A stretch of DNA of 64,000 nucleotides from Saccopteryx bilineata. Taxonomy: Eukaryota > Chordata > Mammalia > Chiroptera > Emballonuridae. This document shows positions 1-11,143 of the stretch, in pieces. How positions within the stretch are numbered: position 1 is the first letter of the stretch; each line of letters opens with the position of its first letter. The notes under the pieces were generated by a model that was not told where the DNA came from, did not search any database, and was given only the letters and a program-made list of their open reading frames with translations. The DNA lies in the NCBI RefSeq assembly GCF_036850765.1, contig NC_089490.1, positions 241,490,442 to 241,554,441 of the forward strand. Direction: 5' to 3'. A program made the position numbers and the translations under genes.

Positions 1-2930
1 TGGGCTGTCAGTTGATTCAGGTGAGGTTGATTTCCAGGTACCCTGGTGAGTGGGGCGGCAGCAAGCTGCTGAGTGATGTCAGCTCTGTGACAGATGCCCA
101 GGTTCCATAGGGCACATTCTCACCTGGTTAGGGTCGTGGTCCACCCCATTTGAGTTTTCATGCCATTGATCATCTCCTATGACCACCTTCCCCAAACACC
201 AGGACCCGGCTCCCAATGTGGAGAAAGACTCAGTGCTCAGAGACCCACACCTGCACCAGCCAGTCCTGTGTGAACCACCATCTCCTCCTGCATCTGTGTC
301 TCTAGGTCACCTCAGCATTGCTTACACACATATGCTCCATATCTCAGAAAGAGGAGACAGAATTTGGCAAAGACACTCAGGAAAGAGAGAGGAAAGGGTC
401 AGAGACCAGGAGAGAGGGGTTTTGAACTTGGGGTGGAAACTCAGGGTGTTGGGGGCTTCCAGCAGGGATGCTGATCTATGGCGGTGTTTTCTCAGTGTTG
501 GGGGCTTCCAGCAGGGATGCTGATCTATGGCGGTGTTTTCTCAGGGTATCCTTGTCTGGTTTGGTATCAGGGAAACGCAGCCTCCTTATGAGTTTGGCAA
601 TGACTATCTGACCACTTGAGGGACCCTGCTTTCTCCTTCCCTGCCCTAACACCCACCGTTAGACTTCAACTCCTCCCTCAAAATCCTAGCTTTCCCACCC
701 AGGGACTCAAAAAATGGAAGAGCCTTATGTGCTCCTCCCACCAGCTGCTATGTGTCCCTTGGACATGCCATGTACCTTCCTTGGCACTGTGAGTTAAGCC
801 TTGTAGCCCAATGTTTCCAAAGGTCATTGCTGAGGTGTGTTCTGAAGTTCTAATAAACAACAAGACCCAGTGTGGCCACAACACTGGCCCCTGGTGGGGA
901 CATGGTGGCCCTGGCTGAGTGCTTCAGACATTCCCAGTCAAGAACATGCCATCGATAGACTGGTACTGACCCATAAACCCCTATACTGTCTGCAGGTGTA
1001 GAGGCTGAGAGTATTCATCCAGGCTTAGAACACGTCACTTCCTTGACTTTGGTGGTCTTCACAGACTCACATTTGGCCTCTGCTAAGGAGTGCCTATCAG
1101 GCAGACATACAGTATTGATGGTTGGCTTTGCGTTAATGACTGCATTCTGGGACGGTCCAGTGTGGACATGCCCACTGGCACCCTGGGGGGGGGGTACCAC
1201 GAAGGGTCCTGGCCTACATAGTACTGGCAGTTCTTTTTTGGTTGCAAATTCCTTTAAAATTGCATTTCTCAGGGACACAGACAGCTCAGTGCAGCCAAGG
1301 TTCCGCTGCAGAGGGTGTTACGAGTGACCTTTCCAGGTTGTGGCGGGTTCCAGACCTCACAGTTCTAGCACCTTTACCTCCTGGGGACAGTGTCCATCCA
1401 GCCAAATAATCCACCCAGAGGTGAGAGTGTGATGGGAGGCTGGGTAGTCCTCTGCCCAGGAGGACAAGGGTGCTGGCTTTCTGCAGCCTCCACACGTCAC
1501 AGGGCTTCTGCACAAGCAGGAGAGGGCGGCACACTCAGCCACAGTGTCCAGAGGGAACAGCAAAGCTTTTCAGACTCTGACAGGCCAGCATCCACATTCC
1601 ACTCTCTGCGAGAGCAGTGAGAGAACGTGTGGGAGTCCATCACCATCACAGTGCGGGGGTGGGGTGGGGGCCGTTAGCACTGTGTGGGGTCCAGAAACCA
1701 CAGAATGGGGCAGGAATGTGGACCTGCAGGACGTTAGAAAGCGGAGAGAAAATCCGTGCAGCCCTCGAAATACATCGGTGATCACATTATGTTTGCATAG
1801 TGACTATATGTTTTAGCTAGAAGGGAAATTGTCACCCTGTGAAGGAATCAAAAACCAAACCAAAACAAACCAATCGCTTCTTATCACAACCCGCTCATGA
1901 ATTTTCCATCCCCTCTTTGAAAAATACAGAGTTGTACAAAGACAGGTGAAATATTAGTTCCCTTACACTGGGCACCAGCAAAGACCCGTTGTGTCTTTAG
2001 CTGAGAGAGGACTAGCACATGCAAATGAAGAAACTACCAAAGGCCGGAGAAAAAACCACACAGAGGGACCCATGAGAACAACCCTGGGTTCACACTGGGC
2101 TGGAAATTCTTTCTGTTGTCACCAGCTGCAGTAAGAAGCAATGCTGGGAAGGTTTTACTCTCTAAGCCCAAAAAAGCTTCAAAGCAAAAGTCTGAAGGAG
2201 CTCATAATTGGAAAATGTCTTACTGCAAACCAAAATAAGACATGTACAATTACAGAATTAAGTAATTTTGACATCTGTGAAGAAAAAATTAACAAAGTCT
2301 AGCTCCACATGCCGAAGATCCAGGGAGATGGTACCCGTAACAAGAAGACAGCGACCCACAGAGAATAGCCCAGGAGTCCCGTGGGTGAGTGTTGGTGGAG
2401 AATGTAACTGTTCTGTAATGTAGACACATATTCAAATACAGAGGGAGACTGATACAGAGGGAGACTGATGTGCTCTGCTTCCTTCTCCTCTTTCTTTCCC
2501 CCGTGGGCATCACAGACACCTCCCCATCCCCCACCTCCACCTCAGCAGCTCCTGTCCAGCCCCACACACTGCCACGCCCTGTGTTACCTAAACTCCCAGC
2601 TGACACACCCAGGGGAGGTTCTATGTCACAATCTGCTTGTGGTTGGGGCAGATGGTGGGCAGCCGCCTTCACTGAAGACCCTGCCTTTCTCCATTCCTGT
2701 TGACTGTTGTCCCCAAGCAGGGCATGAGGCTGGCAGAGGGCTCGGTCCCCCTGTGGGCAGCTTTCTTGCTACTAGTGCTTTGGGTGGTGTGGTCTCTAGT
2801 CCATGGTTCTCAAGGTTGACCATCATGGCACTATATTTCCTCTGAGGTAGTGATTCCCCAGAAGCAAGTGCACCATGGTAAGGAGGTCAGGTGCCAGGCT
2901 GGCTCTCCTACAGCCTGAGGTTTGGGGGCC
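1..2930. other. Unassigned intergenic sequence
   Basis: About 2.9 kb in which I recognise no exon, RNA gene or named repeat. Open frames on both strands are short, overlap each other and show no familiar domain. The only clear structure is the 49-bp tandem duplication at 447-544 and a smaller 16-bp repeat (cagagggagactgat-like) near 2440-2470. In human the neighbour beyond the 3' end of CAPN9 is C1orf198; nothing here matches its coding sequence as I know it, though a 3' UTR of a neighbour could not be excluded by eye. Confidence 0.4.
447..544. repeat. 49-bp tandem duplication (two copies)
   Basis: Positions 447-495 and 496-544 are the same 49-base unit, beginning tgttgggggcttccagcagg and ending ggtgttttctcag. 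The copies look identical, so the duplication is recent or under correction. No gene is seen around it. Confidence 0.9.
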
Positions 2931-2931
2931 A

Positions 2932-3655
2932 GAGACACGTTATCTGCTTGCGACGCAAGAAACTGTTTTTGTCCAGAGATGTGCTGCTGATGACTCAGGA
3001 TGACTAGGGAGCCTTGCAGGTGGAGTACCCTTTTTTCCCCCTTGACTGCTACTACCTTGGCTACCTGGAGGGGGTTCCTCTTTCCATGGTCCTTGTGGAC
3101 ACGTGCTATGGGGGCCTAGGAGGTATTATGAAGGTGGATGACCTTGCCTATGAAATCAAACCCCTCAAGGACTCTCGAACCTTTGAACATGTGGTTTCCC
3201 AGATAGTGGCAGACACCAAGGCAATAGGACCCATGTACTCGCTGGGGTACAAGGAAGAGAGGCACCCCTGTTCTCTCAAGCCAACACCAGTGCAGCCTCC
3301 AGGATCAGTAGTAAGCTTTATTCATCACATAAACCAAATATAAAAGGCTATGTAATAAGTTCTAGATCAACGTATACTCTATTCAGCAATGTGTCACAAT
3401 GTGCCCAGTATCTGATAAATATCTTTAGCATAGTTGATTCCATGCTCCTAGGTCTTGATATGAGATACTATGTTAGCTTAATGATCATTTATAATACAGC
3501 AGATTCAACTGCAATGGACAACTCTCGGATGGCAGGGGGTCCCTTTCATAAGTATTATCCAAGTAATGTTTATAATATGTTTAAGCCACACTCATCCATG
3601 ATTGTGGTTAAAGACAGGCCTGAAGACATTTGCATATTTTTATATCTATAAAAGC
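2932..3655 (+). pseudogene. ADAM-family metalloprotease pseudogene fragment
   Basis: Translation on the plus strand gives an ADAM prodomain segment. It starts around 2940 with a basic stretch ending RRKKLFLSRD, followed by an in-frame stop near 3004, then a segment with DCYYLGYLEGVPLS, VDTCYGGLGGIMKVDDLAYE and IKPLKDSRTFEHVV. DCYYxGYxEG and the STCxGxxG-like cysteine segment are hallmarks of ADAM prodomains. After about 3340 the frame breaks. A second part (3391-3651) resembles the start of the metalloprotease domain, with SMLLGLDMRYYVSLMIIYN, and ends before any HExxH zinc site. There is no intron-like gap in the alignment, so an intronless member (testis ADAM or fertilin-like group) or a retrocopy is likely. 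The exact parent is not certain. It has stops and frameshifts and lacks signal peptide, catalytic site and disintegrin domain, so it is non-functional. Confidence 0.72.
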
Positions 3656-3814
3656 TAATTTATTTGAGCATCACTGATCATACACGAGTCAGCTATTTAG
3701 ATTCTCCTTTCCTGGTTCCCTTGTAACTGATGAATTAAATAAATCTTTTATATCTGTGTAAAGTCATGAGTTTGCATTTAAAAAGAAATTACCCCCAGCA
3801 TCATTTTAAATATA

Positions 3815-4053
3815 CTGCTAACAAAAATTAGGGGATATTTCAAAATGAATATGAAGTGATAAAAAAAGAAGCATTTAATTTTTTTTTTATTAAACAAGAA
3901 CAACAGAAAAGCAAACAAGTCAAAGAAAGTTGTTTTGTTATGCAAATGAGATGCAAAACCAACTTTTATTTCATTGATGAAAATGTACTTTACAGAAGGC
4001 TGAAAGTACTGGAGTACCTGCACATTCCCTGATCCCCTAATTTTTGTGAGCAG
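3815..4053. mobile_element. TA-flanked MITE with about 22-bp terminal inverted repeats
   Basis: The ends are inverted repeats: left ctgctaacaaaaattagggg, right cccctaatttttgtgagcag, with one mismatch in 22 bases. Both ends are flanked by TA (3813-3814 and 4054-4055), the target duplication of Tc1/mariner-type elements. The 239-bp interior is AT-rich and codes for nothing. This is a non-autonomous DNA transposon; the superfamily is inferred from TA and TIR length only. Confidence 0.75.
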
Positions 4054-4059
4054 TATAAT

Positions 4060-4554
4060 AACCTACGATAGGATTCTAGTAAATGAAAGTGCAGAGAAAT
4101 CAAGGCAGAGTGAATTTTAGAATTAACTTTTGCATGGCCAGCACTATACCAAAGGCTGAGAATGAATGAAGTTCAAGACCTCACTTCTGGCCCCGGGAAG
4201 CAATAATCTGCTTAGACATTGTTACGCATTACATGTCTGTGACTCTTTCCCATCAGTGTTCCTCAGGGTTTGGTTAATCTTACTCTTCAGTGCTACCGGC
4301 CCCTGTAGTAATGTCTCTGATGCCCTTGGTCCCAGCATCCAGCCCGTGTTCACGCCTCTTCCCACCATGTAACCAACTACTGACTGTACTACTTCACTTT
4401 GGTGGCCCACCAGTGCCCCAAACTCAGCATGTTCAAAACTTAATAGTTTTTTCTGAAAGACCTGCTTATTCTCCTTCATGTGGTTTCTTGGTAAATGGTT
4501 CCACCAAATGCCAGTTGCATATGCCAGAAACCCAGGAGTCATTATACAACTGAG
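4060..4554. other. Unassigned intergenic sequence
   Basis: No gene or recognisable repeat was seen between the MITE and the next SINE. Short open frames here overlap on both strands and show no domain. Confidence 0.4.
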
Positions 4555-4571
4555 CCAACCTATAGACTTTA

Positions 4572-4934
4572 TTTTTTATTGTTATTATTTTTTTAATTCA
4601 ATGAGAAGAGGGGAAGTAGAGACTCCCGCATACCCCCAACTGGGATCCATCTGGCAAGCCCACTAGAGGGGATGCTCTGCCCATCTGGGACGTTGCACCG
4701 TTGCTTAGCAACCAAGTTTTTAGCACCTGAGGCAGAAGCCATGGAGCCATCCTCAGCACCTGGGGCCAACTTGTTCCAATTGAGCCATGCCTGCAGAAGG
4801 GGAAGAGAGAGAGAAGGGAGAGGGAGGGGTGGAGAAGCAGATGGGCACTTCTCCTGTGTGCCCTGGCCAGGAATGGAACCCGAGACATCCACACACTGAG
4901 CCAATGCTCTACCACTGAGCCAGCAGGCCAAGGC
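4572..4934 (-). mobile_element. SINE type A (bat tRNA-derived)
   Basis: The minus-strand copy ends at its tRNA-like head (complement of gagccagcaggccaaggcc) and begins with a T-rich tail complement. The body carries the family hallmarks: a purine-rich gggaagagagagag segment and the atggagccatcctcagcacc segment. It is flanked by a target duplication ccaacctatWgacttta at 4555-4571 and 4935-4951 with one mismatch. Divergence from other copies suggests an older insertion. Confidence 0.9.
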
Positions 4935-4951
4935 CCAACCTATTGACTTTA

Positions 4952-5570
4952 AAAACATTCAATCACAGACCTCAAATGGATACTCAGTACTGCTTTACTC
5001 TCCCTGTCCCTCCAGGGGCTTTGTCTTCCAGCTAGTGGTGATGAGCCTTTCACGCATTCAAGACTTTCCTCAACACTACCTACCTCTTCCCAACAACGCT
5101 CCCCTACTTGCTCCTCATGCCCACAATTTGAGAAAGAAAGAGAAAAATATGCAGGAATTTGCCAATTTTGCCACCATCAAATCAAATCCACACCTGCACC
5201 TGCATCCATTTTTATTTGTTTGCTTTTTATTTATTCAACAAAATTAAGCACTTATGTGCTAAGCACTGCCTGAGTGTTGGTATTTGGGTGGTGAATGCTA
5301 CAGACAAGTCCCTGTCATCCTGAAATTTGCACTGTAGTTGAAGGAATGTGTGCTAAAGAAAGAAAAATAAAATGGTAACTAAACAAAAGCAGGATTAGTG
5401 AGAAGAGGGCAGAGGAGTGTTTCTCAGCTTCCACCCAGCTCAGGGGTCATTTTTAAATTAAAAAAATCATATCTGAAAAATTGTATTCCAATGAAGTCAA
5501 TCTTTTTTTTAATTTTACTTTTTAAAATGTTTGATATTTTCAACCTCTAATTTAAAAAAAATGTAAGCCC
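4952..5570. other. Intergenic sequence with an ancient interspersed repeat remnant
   Basis: Around 5215-5400 the text ttatttattcaacaaaatta, followed by aagcacttatgtgctaagcactgcc and gacaagtccctgtcatcctg, resembles a mammal-wide interspersed repeat that I recognise but cannot name with confidence. The rest is AT-rich and unassigned. Confidence 0.4.
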
Positions 5571-7109
5571 TTATCAGACGTATTGTCGAATATGTTCTCC
5601 TATTATATAGTTTGTCTTTTTATTCTGTTCTTATTGTCTTTAGCTGTGCAAAAGCTTTTTAGATTGATATAGTCCCATTTGTTTATCCTGTCTTTTATTT
5701 CACTTGCCCATGGAGATAAAGCAGCAAATATATTGCTGCAAGAGATGTCGGAAAGCTTACTGCCTATGTTTTCTTCTAAGATGCTTATGGTTTCACGGCT
5801 TACATTTAAGTCTTTTATCCATTTTGAGTTTATTTTTGTGAATGGTGTAAGTTGGTGGTCTAGTTTCATTTTTTGCAGGTAGCTGTCCAATTTTCCCAAC
5901 ACCATTTATTAAAGAGGCTGTCTTTACTCCATTGTATGCTCTTCCCTCCTTTGTCAAATATCAGTTGTCCTTAAAGCTGTGAGTTTATTTCTGGGTTCTC
6001 TGTTCTGTTCCATTGATCTATATGCCTGTTCTTATGCCAGTACCAGGCTGTTTTGAGTACAATGACCTTGTAGTATAACTTGATATTGGGAAGTATGATA
6101 CCTCCGACTTTATTCTTCCTTTTCAAGATTGCTGAGGCTATTCGTGTTCTTTTTTGGTTCCATATAAATTTTTGGAATATATGTTCTATATCTTTGAAGT
6201 ACGTCATTGGTATTTTAATTGGTATTGCATTGAATTTATAAATTGCTTTGGGTAATATAGACATTTTAATGATGTTTATTCTTCCTAACCATGAGCACGG
6301 TATATGCTTCCACTTGTTTGTATCTTCCTTGATTTCTTTTATCAATGTTTTATAATTTTCTGAGTACAAGTCTTTAATCTCCTTGGTTAAATTTATTCCT
6401 AGCTACTTAATTTTTTTGGTTGCAATAGTGAAGGGAATTGTTTCCTTAATTTCTCCTTCTGACAGTTCATTGTTGGTGTATAAAAATGCCATTGATTTCT
6501 GAGTATTAATTTTATATCCTGTTACCTTGCTGAATTCATTTATCAAGTCCAGTAGTTTTTTGACTGAGACTTTAGGGTTTTCTATATACAATATTATATC
6601 ATCTGCAAATAATGATAGTTTTACTTCTTCTTTTCCAATTTGGATACCTTTTATTTCTTTTTCTTGTCTGATTGCTCTGGCTAGGACTTCCAGGACTATG
6701 TTGAATAAGAGTGGTGAAAGGGGGCACCCCTGCCTTGTTCCTGATCTTAAGGGGATTGCTTTTAATTTTTGCCCATTGAGTATGATGTTGGCTGTGGGTT
6801 TGTCATAGATGGCCTTTATCATGTTGAGGTATGTTCCCTGATTCCTACTTTGCTGAAAGTTTTGATCATGAATGGGTGCTGGATTTTATCAAATGCTTTT
6901 TCTGCATCTATTGAAATTACCATGTGGTTTTTCTCCTTCCTTTTGTTAATGTGATGAATCACATTGATTGATTTGTGAATATTGTACCAGCCTTGTCTCC
7001 CCAGAATAAATCCCACTTTATCGTGGTGTATGAGTTTTTCATATATTGCTGGATCCAGTTTGCTAATATTTTGTTGAGGATTTTAGCATCTATATTCATC
7101 AGGGATATT
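5571..7109 (-). mobile_element. L1 ORF2 segment, inverted 5' part of a twin-primed L1
   Basis: Read on the minus strand, this stretch encodes the middle of L1 ORF2. It runs from the [12 protein letters not shown] segment through [27 protein letters not shown] and the reverse transcriptase catalytic FADD box, to the region ending [18 protein letters not shown]. Several frameshifts and stops split it. The adjoining 7110-8048 carries the next part of the same element on the opposite strand, so this is one L1 insertion whose 5' portion is inverted. The sequence groups with the lineage of the L1 at 36779-42925. Confidence 0.9.
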
Positions 7110-8048
7110 GGCCATATTCAACAATACATCTGATAAGAGGTTAATAACCAAAATTTATAAAGAACTTATAAAACTCAACACCAGGAAGACAAACAATCCA
7201 ATCAAAAAATGGGCAAAAGAAATGAATACACTTCTCCAAAGAGGACATACAGATGGCCAACAGGCATATGAAAAAATGCTCAACATCACTAATCATTAGA
7301 GAAATGCAAATTAAAACCACAATGAGATATCACCTCACACCAGTCAGAATGGCGCTCATCAACAAAACAACACAGAATAAGTGCTGGCGAGGATGTGGAG
7401 AAAAGGGAACCCTCCTGCACTGCTGGTGGGAATGCAGTCTGGTGCAGCCACTGTGGAAAACAGTATGGAGATTCATCAAAAAATTAAAAATGGAACTGCC
7501 TTTTAACCCAGCTATTCCACTGTTAGGAATATACCCCAAGAGCACCATAGCACTGTTTGAAAAGAAGAAATGCACCCCCATGTTTATGGCAGCATTGTTC
7601 ACAATAGCGAAGATCTGGAAACAGCCTAAGTGTCCATCAGTGGATGAGTGGATTAAAATGCTTTGGTACATATATACTATGGAATACTACTCAGCCATAA
7701 GAAATTATGACATCGGATTATTTACAATAACATGGATGGACCTTGATAACATTACACTGAGTGAAATAAGTAAATCAGAAAAAACTAAGAACTATATGAT
7801 TCCATACATAGGTGGGACATAAAAATGAGACTCAGAGACATAGACAAGAATGTGATGGTAGGGGGTGGGAGGAAGGAGAGGGAGGGGAGGGGCACAAAGA
7901 AAACCAGATAGAAGGTGACGGAAGACAATTTGACTTTGGGTGAGGGGTATGCAACATAATTAAATGTCAAAGTAATCTGAAGATGTTTTCTCTGAACATA
8001 TGTACCCTGATTTATCAATGTCACCCCATTAAAATTAATAAAAAAAAT
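7110..8048 (+). mobile_element. L1 3' end (ORF2 C-terminus, 3' UTR, poly(A))
   Basis: The plus strand encodes the ORF2 C-terminus: [20 protein letters not shown], the cysteine-rich [28 protein letters not shown] and [11 protein letters not shown], ending in MIPYIGGT. A short 3' UTR and an A-rich tail near 8030-8050 follow. About 24 bases (atattcRacaatacRtctgataag) occur both at the start of this segment and, inverted, at the left end of the 5571-7109 segment. Flanks suggest a short target duplication like aaaaaatRtaag at both ends, but this is AT-rich and weak. Confidence 0.92.
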
Positions 8049-8167
8049 AAAAAATATATAAGCTTATGATGAAAACTTTGAGGTGTCAATTTAAAAATGT
8101 TCAAGGTGGTGCACAGATCCTATTAGGGTTATGTGAACACAAACATCTGTTACTCACAAACATAGAC

Positions 8168-8204
8168 GTTCCCTGGTGGTCTAGTGGTTAGGATTCGGCG
8201 CTCT
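8168..8204 (+). pseudogene. Retroposed tRNA-Glu 5' half with target-site duplication
   Basis: Bases 8170-8204 match the 5' half of tRNA-Glu(CTC) as I know it, from tccctggtggtctagtgg to ggattcggcgctct, and stop in the anticodon loop. No 3' half follows. The insert is flanked by an exact 15-bp direct repeat, ctcacaaacatagac, at 8153-8167 and 8205-8219. It has no poly(A) tail. The bases ctcac that start the right repeat are also the next bases of the tRNA, so pairing between the fragment end and the target is possible. Not a functional tRNA gene: no 3' acceptor strand, T arm or B box. Confidence 0.88.
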
Positions 8205-8224
8205 CTCACAAACATAGACACGTG

Positions 8225-8739
8225 CTCAGGGTCTCCATGTTTTCGCTTTCCCTTGTTCCTTATTGCGCTCTAGTCACGTGCTGTTTCTTCCTCTTGATAT
8301 GTTACATACTGAATTTCAACACGTTGCAGACCACCACCCATGATTTTTTTTTTATCTTTGTACAGTCTCTTGAACAAAATTTTTCTCTGAGTTACTGTGC
8401 ATACATTTGACCTTCCAAATGAACAATTAATTAGGGACTTTATACTCAGAACTGCTCTCCTAAAAGATTCAGCCTTGTGTGTATAACACCGAGTTGTTTA
8501 CAGGAACTCATGGTACCCCTTACACTGCTCTCTGGAGTCTGGTCTTTGTCTGGAGCTGCTGTGTGGATTGGGAAGGAGCTCCTCCCTTTGGTTAGTTGCT
8601 AGGTAGGGTGGAAAGTTTATTTCTGGCTCCTCCTCAGGAGAGGTGAGAATCCTTTCTACCTGGCACTCTGTAGCTTTGTCTGCAGGTGCAAAGCAGGAGG
8701 AGGCCACATATCCAAGTCATCACTATCTAATATCACTGT
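8225..8739. other. Unassigned intergenic sequence
   Basis: No gene seen. A 69-codon minus-strand frame at 8498-8707 has no recognisable domain; the sequence may be the start of the old L1 that follows, but I cannot confirm it. Confidence 0.35.
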
Positions 8740-9204
8740 ATCAAGGGCCTAACTATAGCTATTATTTTGTGGTTACCATAGGGATTACACTTAACATCGT
8801 AAAGTTATAACACTTTCATTTGAATTTATACTACCTTTACTTCAACAACACACAAAACCTCTACTCCTTTACAGCTCTGTCCCCACTCCTTTTGAATGTT
8901 GATGTCACAAAGTTATATCTTTAAACATTGTGTTCCCCAAAACATATACTAAAAAATATTTAAAACATATTAGTCTCTTAAATTTTGTAGAAAACAAAAA
9001 GTGAAGTTATAAGCCACTGTTACAATAACTAGCTTTTATAAATGCCCATGTGTTTACCTTTATTGGATCCTTATATGGCATCAAGTTACTGTCTAGTGTC
9101 CCTTCATTTCACCTCGCAAGAATCCCTTGAGTATTTCTTGCAGGTTAGTTCTAGTGGTAATGACCCCTTTCAGAGTTTGCCAACCTGAGAATATCTTAAT
9201 TTCT

Positions 9205-9434
9205 TTTTTTTTTTTTTTTTTAAACTTTTTTTTAAAAAAATTTTTTTTATTTTATTTATTCATTTTTAGAGAGGAGAGAGACAGAGGAGAGAGAGACAGA
9301 GAGAGAGAAGGGGGGAGGAGCTGGAAGCATCAACTCCCATATGTGCCTTGACCAGGCAAGCCCAGGGTTTCGAACCAGCGACCTCAGCATTTCCAGGTCG
9401 ATGCTTTATCCACTGCGCCACCACAGGTCAGGCC
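9205..9434 (-). mobile_element. SINE type C (bat tRNA-derived)
   Basis: Minus-strand copy: T-rich tail complement on the left, an agagaggagagagacagag purine tract, and the tRNA-like head complement ending ccactgcgccaccacaggtcagg. B-box complement is seen near gggtttcgaacc. Target duplication agaatatcttaatttct at 9188-9204 and 9435-9451 is exact. Inserted into the older L1 remnant. Confidence 0.93.
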
Positions 9435-10123
9435 AGAATATCTTAATTTCTATCACATCTTTGAAGTATAGTTTTGCCAGATATAAGATATTGGTTGACT
9501 TTTTTTTTTTTTTTAGAACATTGACTATTGGTCCACTGTCACTTTGCCTCCAAAGTTTCTGATGAGAAATCTGCTCATAATTTTACTGAGAATTCCTTGC
9601 ATGTGATGATTCAGTTCTGTCTGATTCAAAAATTCTCTCTTTGTCTTTTGAAAGGTTGATTATACTATGTCTCAGTGTCTCTTTGAATTCATCTTACTTG
9701 GAGATTGTTAAGCTAGTTTCATGATTATATTCATGTATTTCATCAAATTTGGGGAGTTTTCAGCCATTATTTCTTCAAACATTATCACTATCACTATCTC
9801 TTCTCCTTCTTGGACTCCCACAATTGTGTATTTGGTCCATTTGATGATGTCCCACAGGTTTCTTAAGCTCTGTTTACTTTATTTCTGTTCCTCAGACTTG
9901 ATAATTTTTATTGTCTTGGCTTCAAGTTCACTGTTTTATTCCTCTGCCTGCTCAAATCTGAATTGAATCCCTTTAGTAAAATTTTTGCTACAGTTATTGT
10001 ACTTTTTAGCTCTAGAATTGGGGGGGGGTTCTATACTATGTTGATCACTGATCTTTTAGTTTTATTCATACATTATGAACAAAATGTCCTACATCATCCT
10101 TTAATTCTTCGAGTATATTTTTA

Positions 10124-10508
10124 AAATTATTTTATTTTTATTTTTATTTTTTTAGTGAAGTGAAAGAAAGGGAGGCAGAGAGATGGACTCTCACATGTGC
10201 CTGACCAGGCTTTACCTGGCAAGCCCCCTATAGGGCGATGCTCTACCCATCTGGGGCTGCTGCTCTGTTGCTTGGCAACCAAACCATCTCAGCACCTGAG
10301 GTGAGGCCATGGAGCCATCCTCAGTGCCCGGCAACAACTTGCTTGAGCCATTTGAGCCATGGCTGTGAGAGGGGAAGAGAGAGAGAAGGAAGAGGGAGAA
10401 GGGTAGAGAAGCAAATGGTCACTTCTATTGTGGGCCCTAACTGGGAATTGAACCTGGGACTTCCACATGCCAGGCTGACACTCTACCTCTGAACCAACCG
10501 GCCAGGGC
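10124..10508 (-). mobile_element. SINE type A (bat tRNA-derived)
   Basis: Minus-strand copy with T-rich left end, catggagccatcctcagtgc body and head complement gaaccaaccggccagggcc. Flanks cttcgagtatatttttaa and ctttgagcatctttaa form an imperfect target duplication. Diverged, so relatively old. Confidence 0.88.
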
Positions 10509-10794
10509 CTCTTTGAGCATCTTTAAGACAGTTGTTTTAAAGTCTTGGTCTAGTATATCTGGTAGAAGTTCTTCTTTTTAGAGACAGTTTCTATTGATTT
10601 ATTTTTTGCCTTTAATAAGCCACACTTTCCTGATTCTTTGTATGCCTTATGGTTTTGTTGTTGTTGTTGAACATTGAACATTTGAATCTAATAATGTTGT
10701 AACTCTGGAAATCAGAGTCTTTTACTTCACCAGGCTTTGCTGTTCTTGTTCTTATTTTTGTTTTTTCAATTGTGGCCAGATTGTTAATAATAGC

Positions 10795-11005
10795 TCACAT
10801 TTAATAGCTTCATTTATGTAGAACACTTTAAAAATGCATTTAACTTACTTATGAGATAGATATTGTTATTACTCCTATTTTCAGGTGAAGAAATTGAGAC
10901 TCAGGAAGTAATTTTCTCCATCACAGATAGAGAGAGTAGACCAAGGTTTAAAACTCAGGCAGAGGCAGACTCTGTGCTTTTAATGATGTGGTCCTCCAGC
11001 TTTCT
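10795..11005 (+). repeat. MIR element
   Basis: The plus strand follows the MIR core: an aatagctcacattta start, then acttatgagatagatattgt, cctattttcaggtgaagaaa, and a tail around aaactcaggcagaggcagac. This order matches MIR as known in all mammals. Diverged and without visible target duplication. Confidence 0.7.
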
Positions 11006-11099
11006 ATGAAAAACCTATTTGTAAAACATTGAACACAAAGTCTGACACATAGACAACACTCAGTAATTAGCTGTTGTTGCTGTTGCTTTTGTTGTTGCT

Positions 11100-11100
11100 A

Positions 11101-11134
<34 letters not shown>

Positions 11135-11143
11135 TTTATTATT
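11100..11143. repeat. (TTA)n microsatellite
   Basis: A run of about 13 tat/att repeats, nearly uninterrupted until ttttt near 11133. It could be the remnant of a retroposon tail. Confidence 0.9.

Larger units (their letters stand above)
8740..10790 (-). mobile_element. Ancient L1 remnant (5' UTR/ORF1 region), split by two SINEs
   Basis: The plus strand carries text typical of antisense mammalian L1 5' regions, for example gatgagaaatctgctcataa, ttctctctttgtcttttgaa and tatgtctcagtgtctctttg. The equivalent region of the younger L1 in this window (about 27960-28260) shows the same order of words. It is heavily diverged, with no coding capacity, and is interrupted by SINEs at 9205-9434 and 10124-10508. 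Limits are approximate. Confidence 0.6.

Noticed and set aside
1..2930. Possible 3' UTR of the neighbouring gene (C1orf198 in human synteny)
   Set aside because: No coding match or reliable poly(A) pattern could be seen, and synteny alone is not enough.
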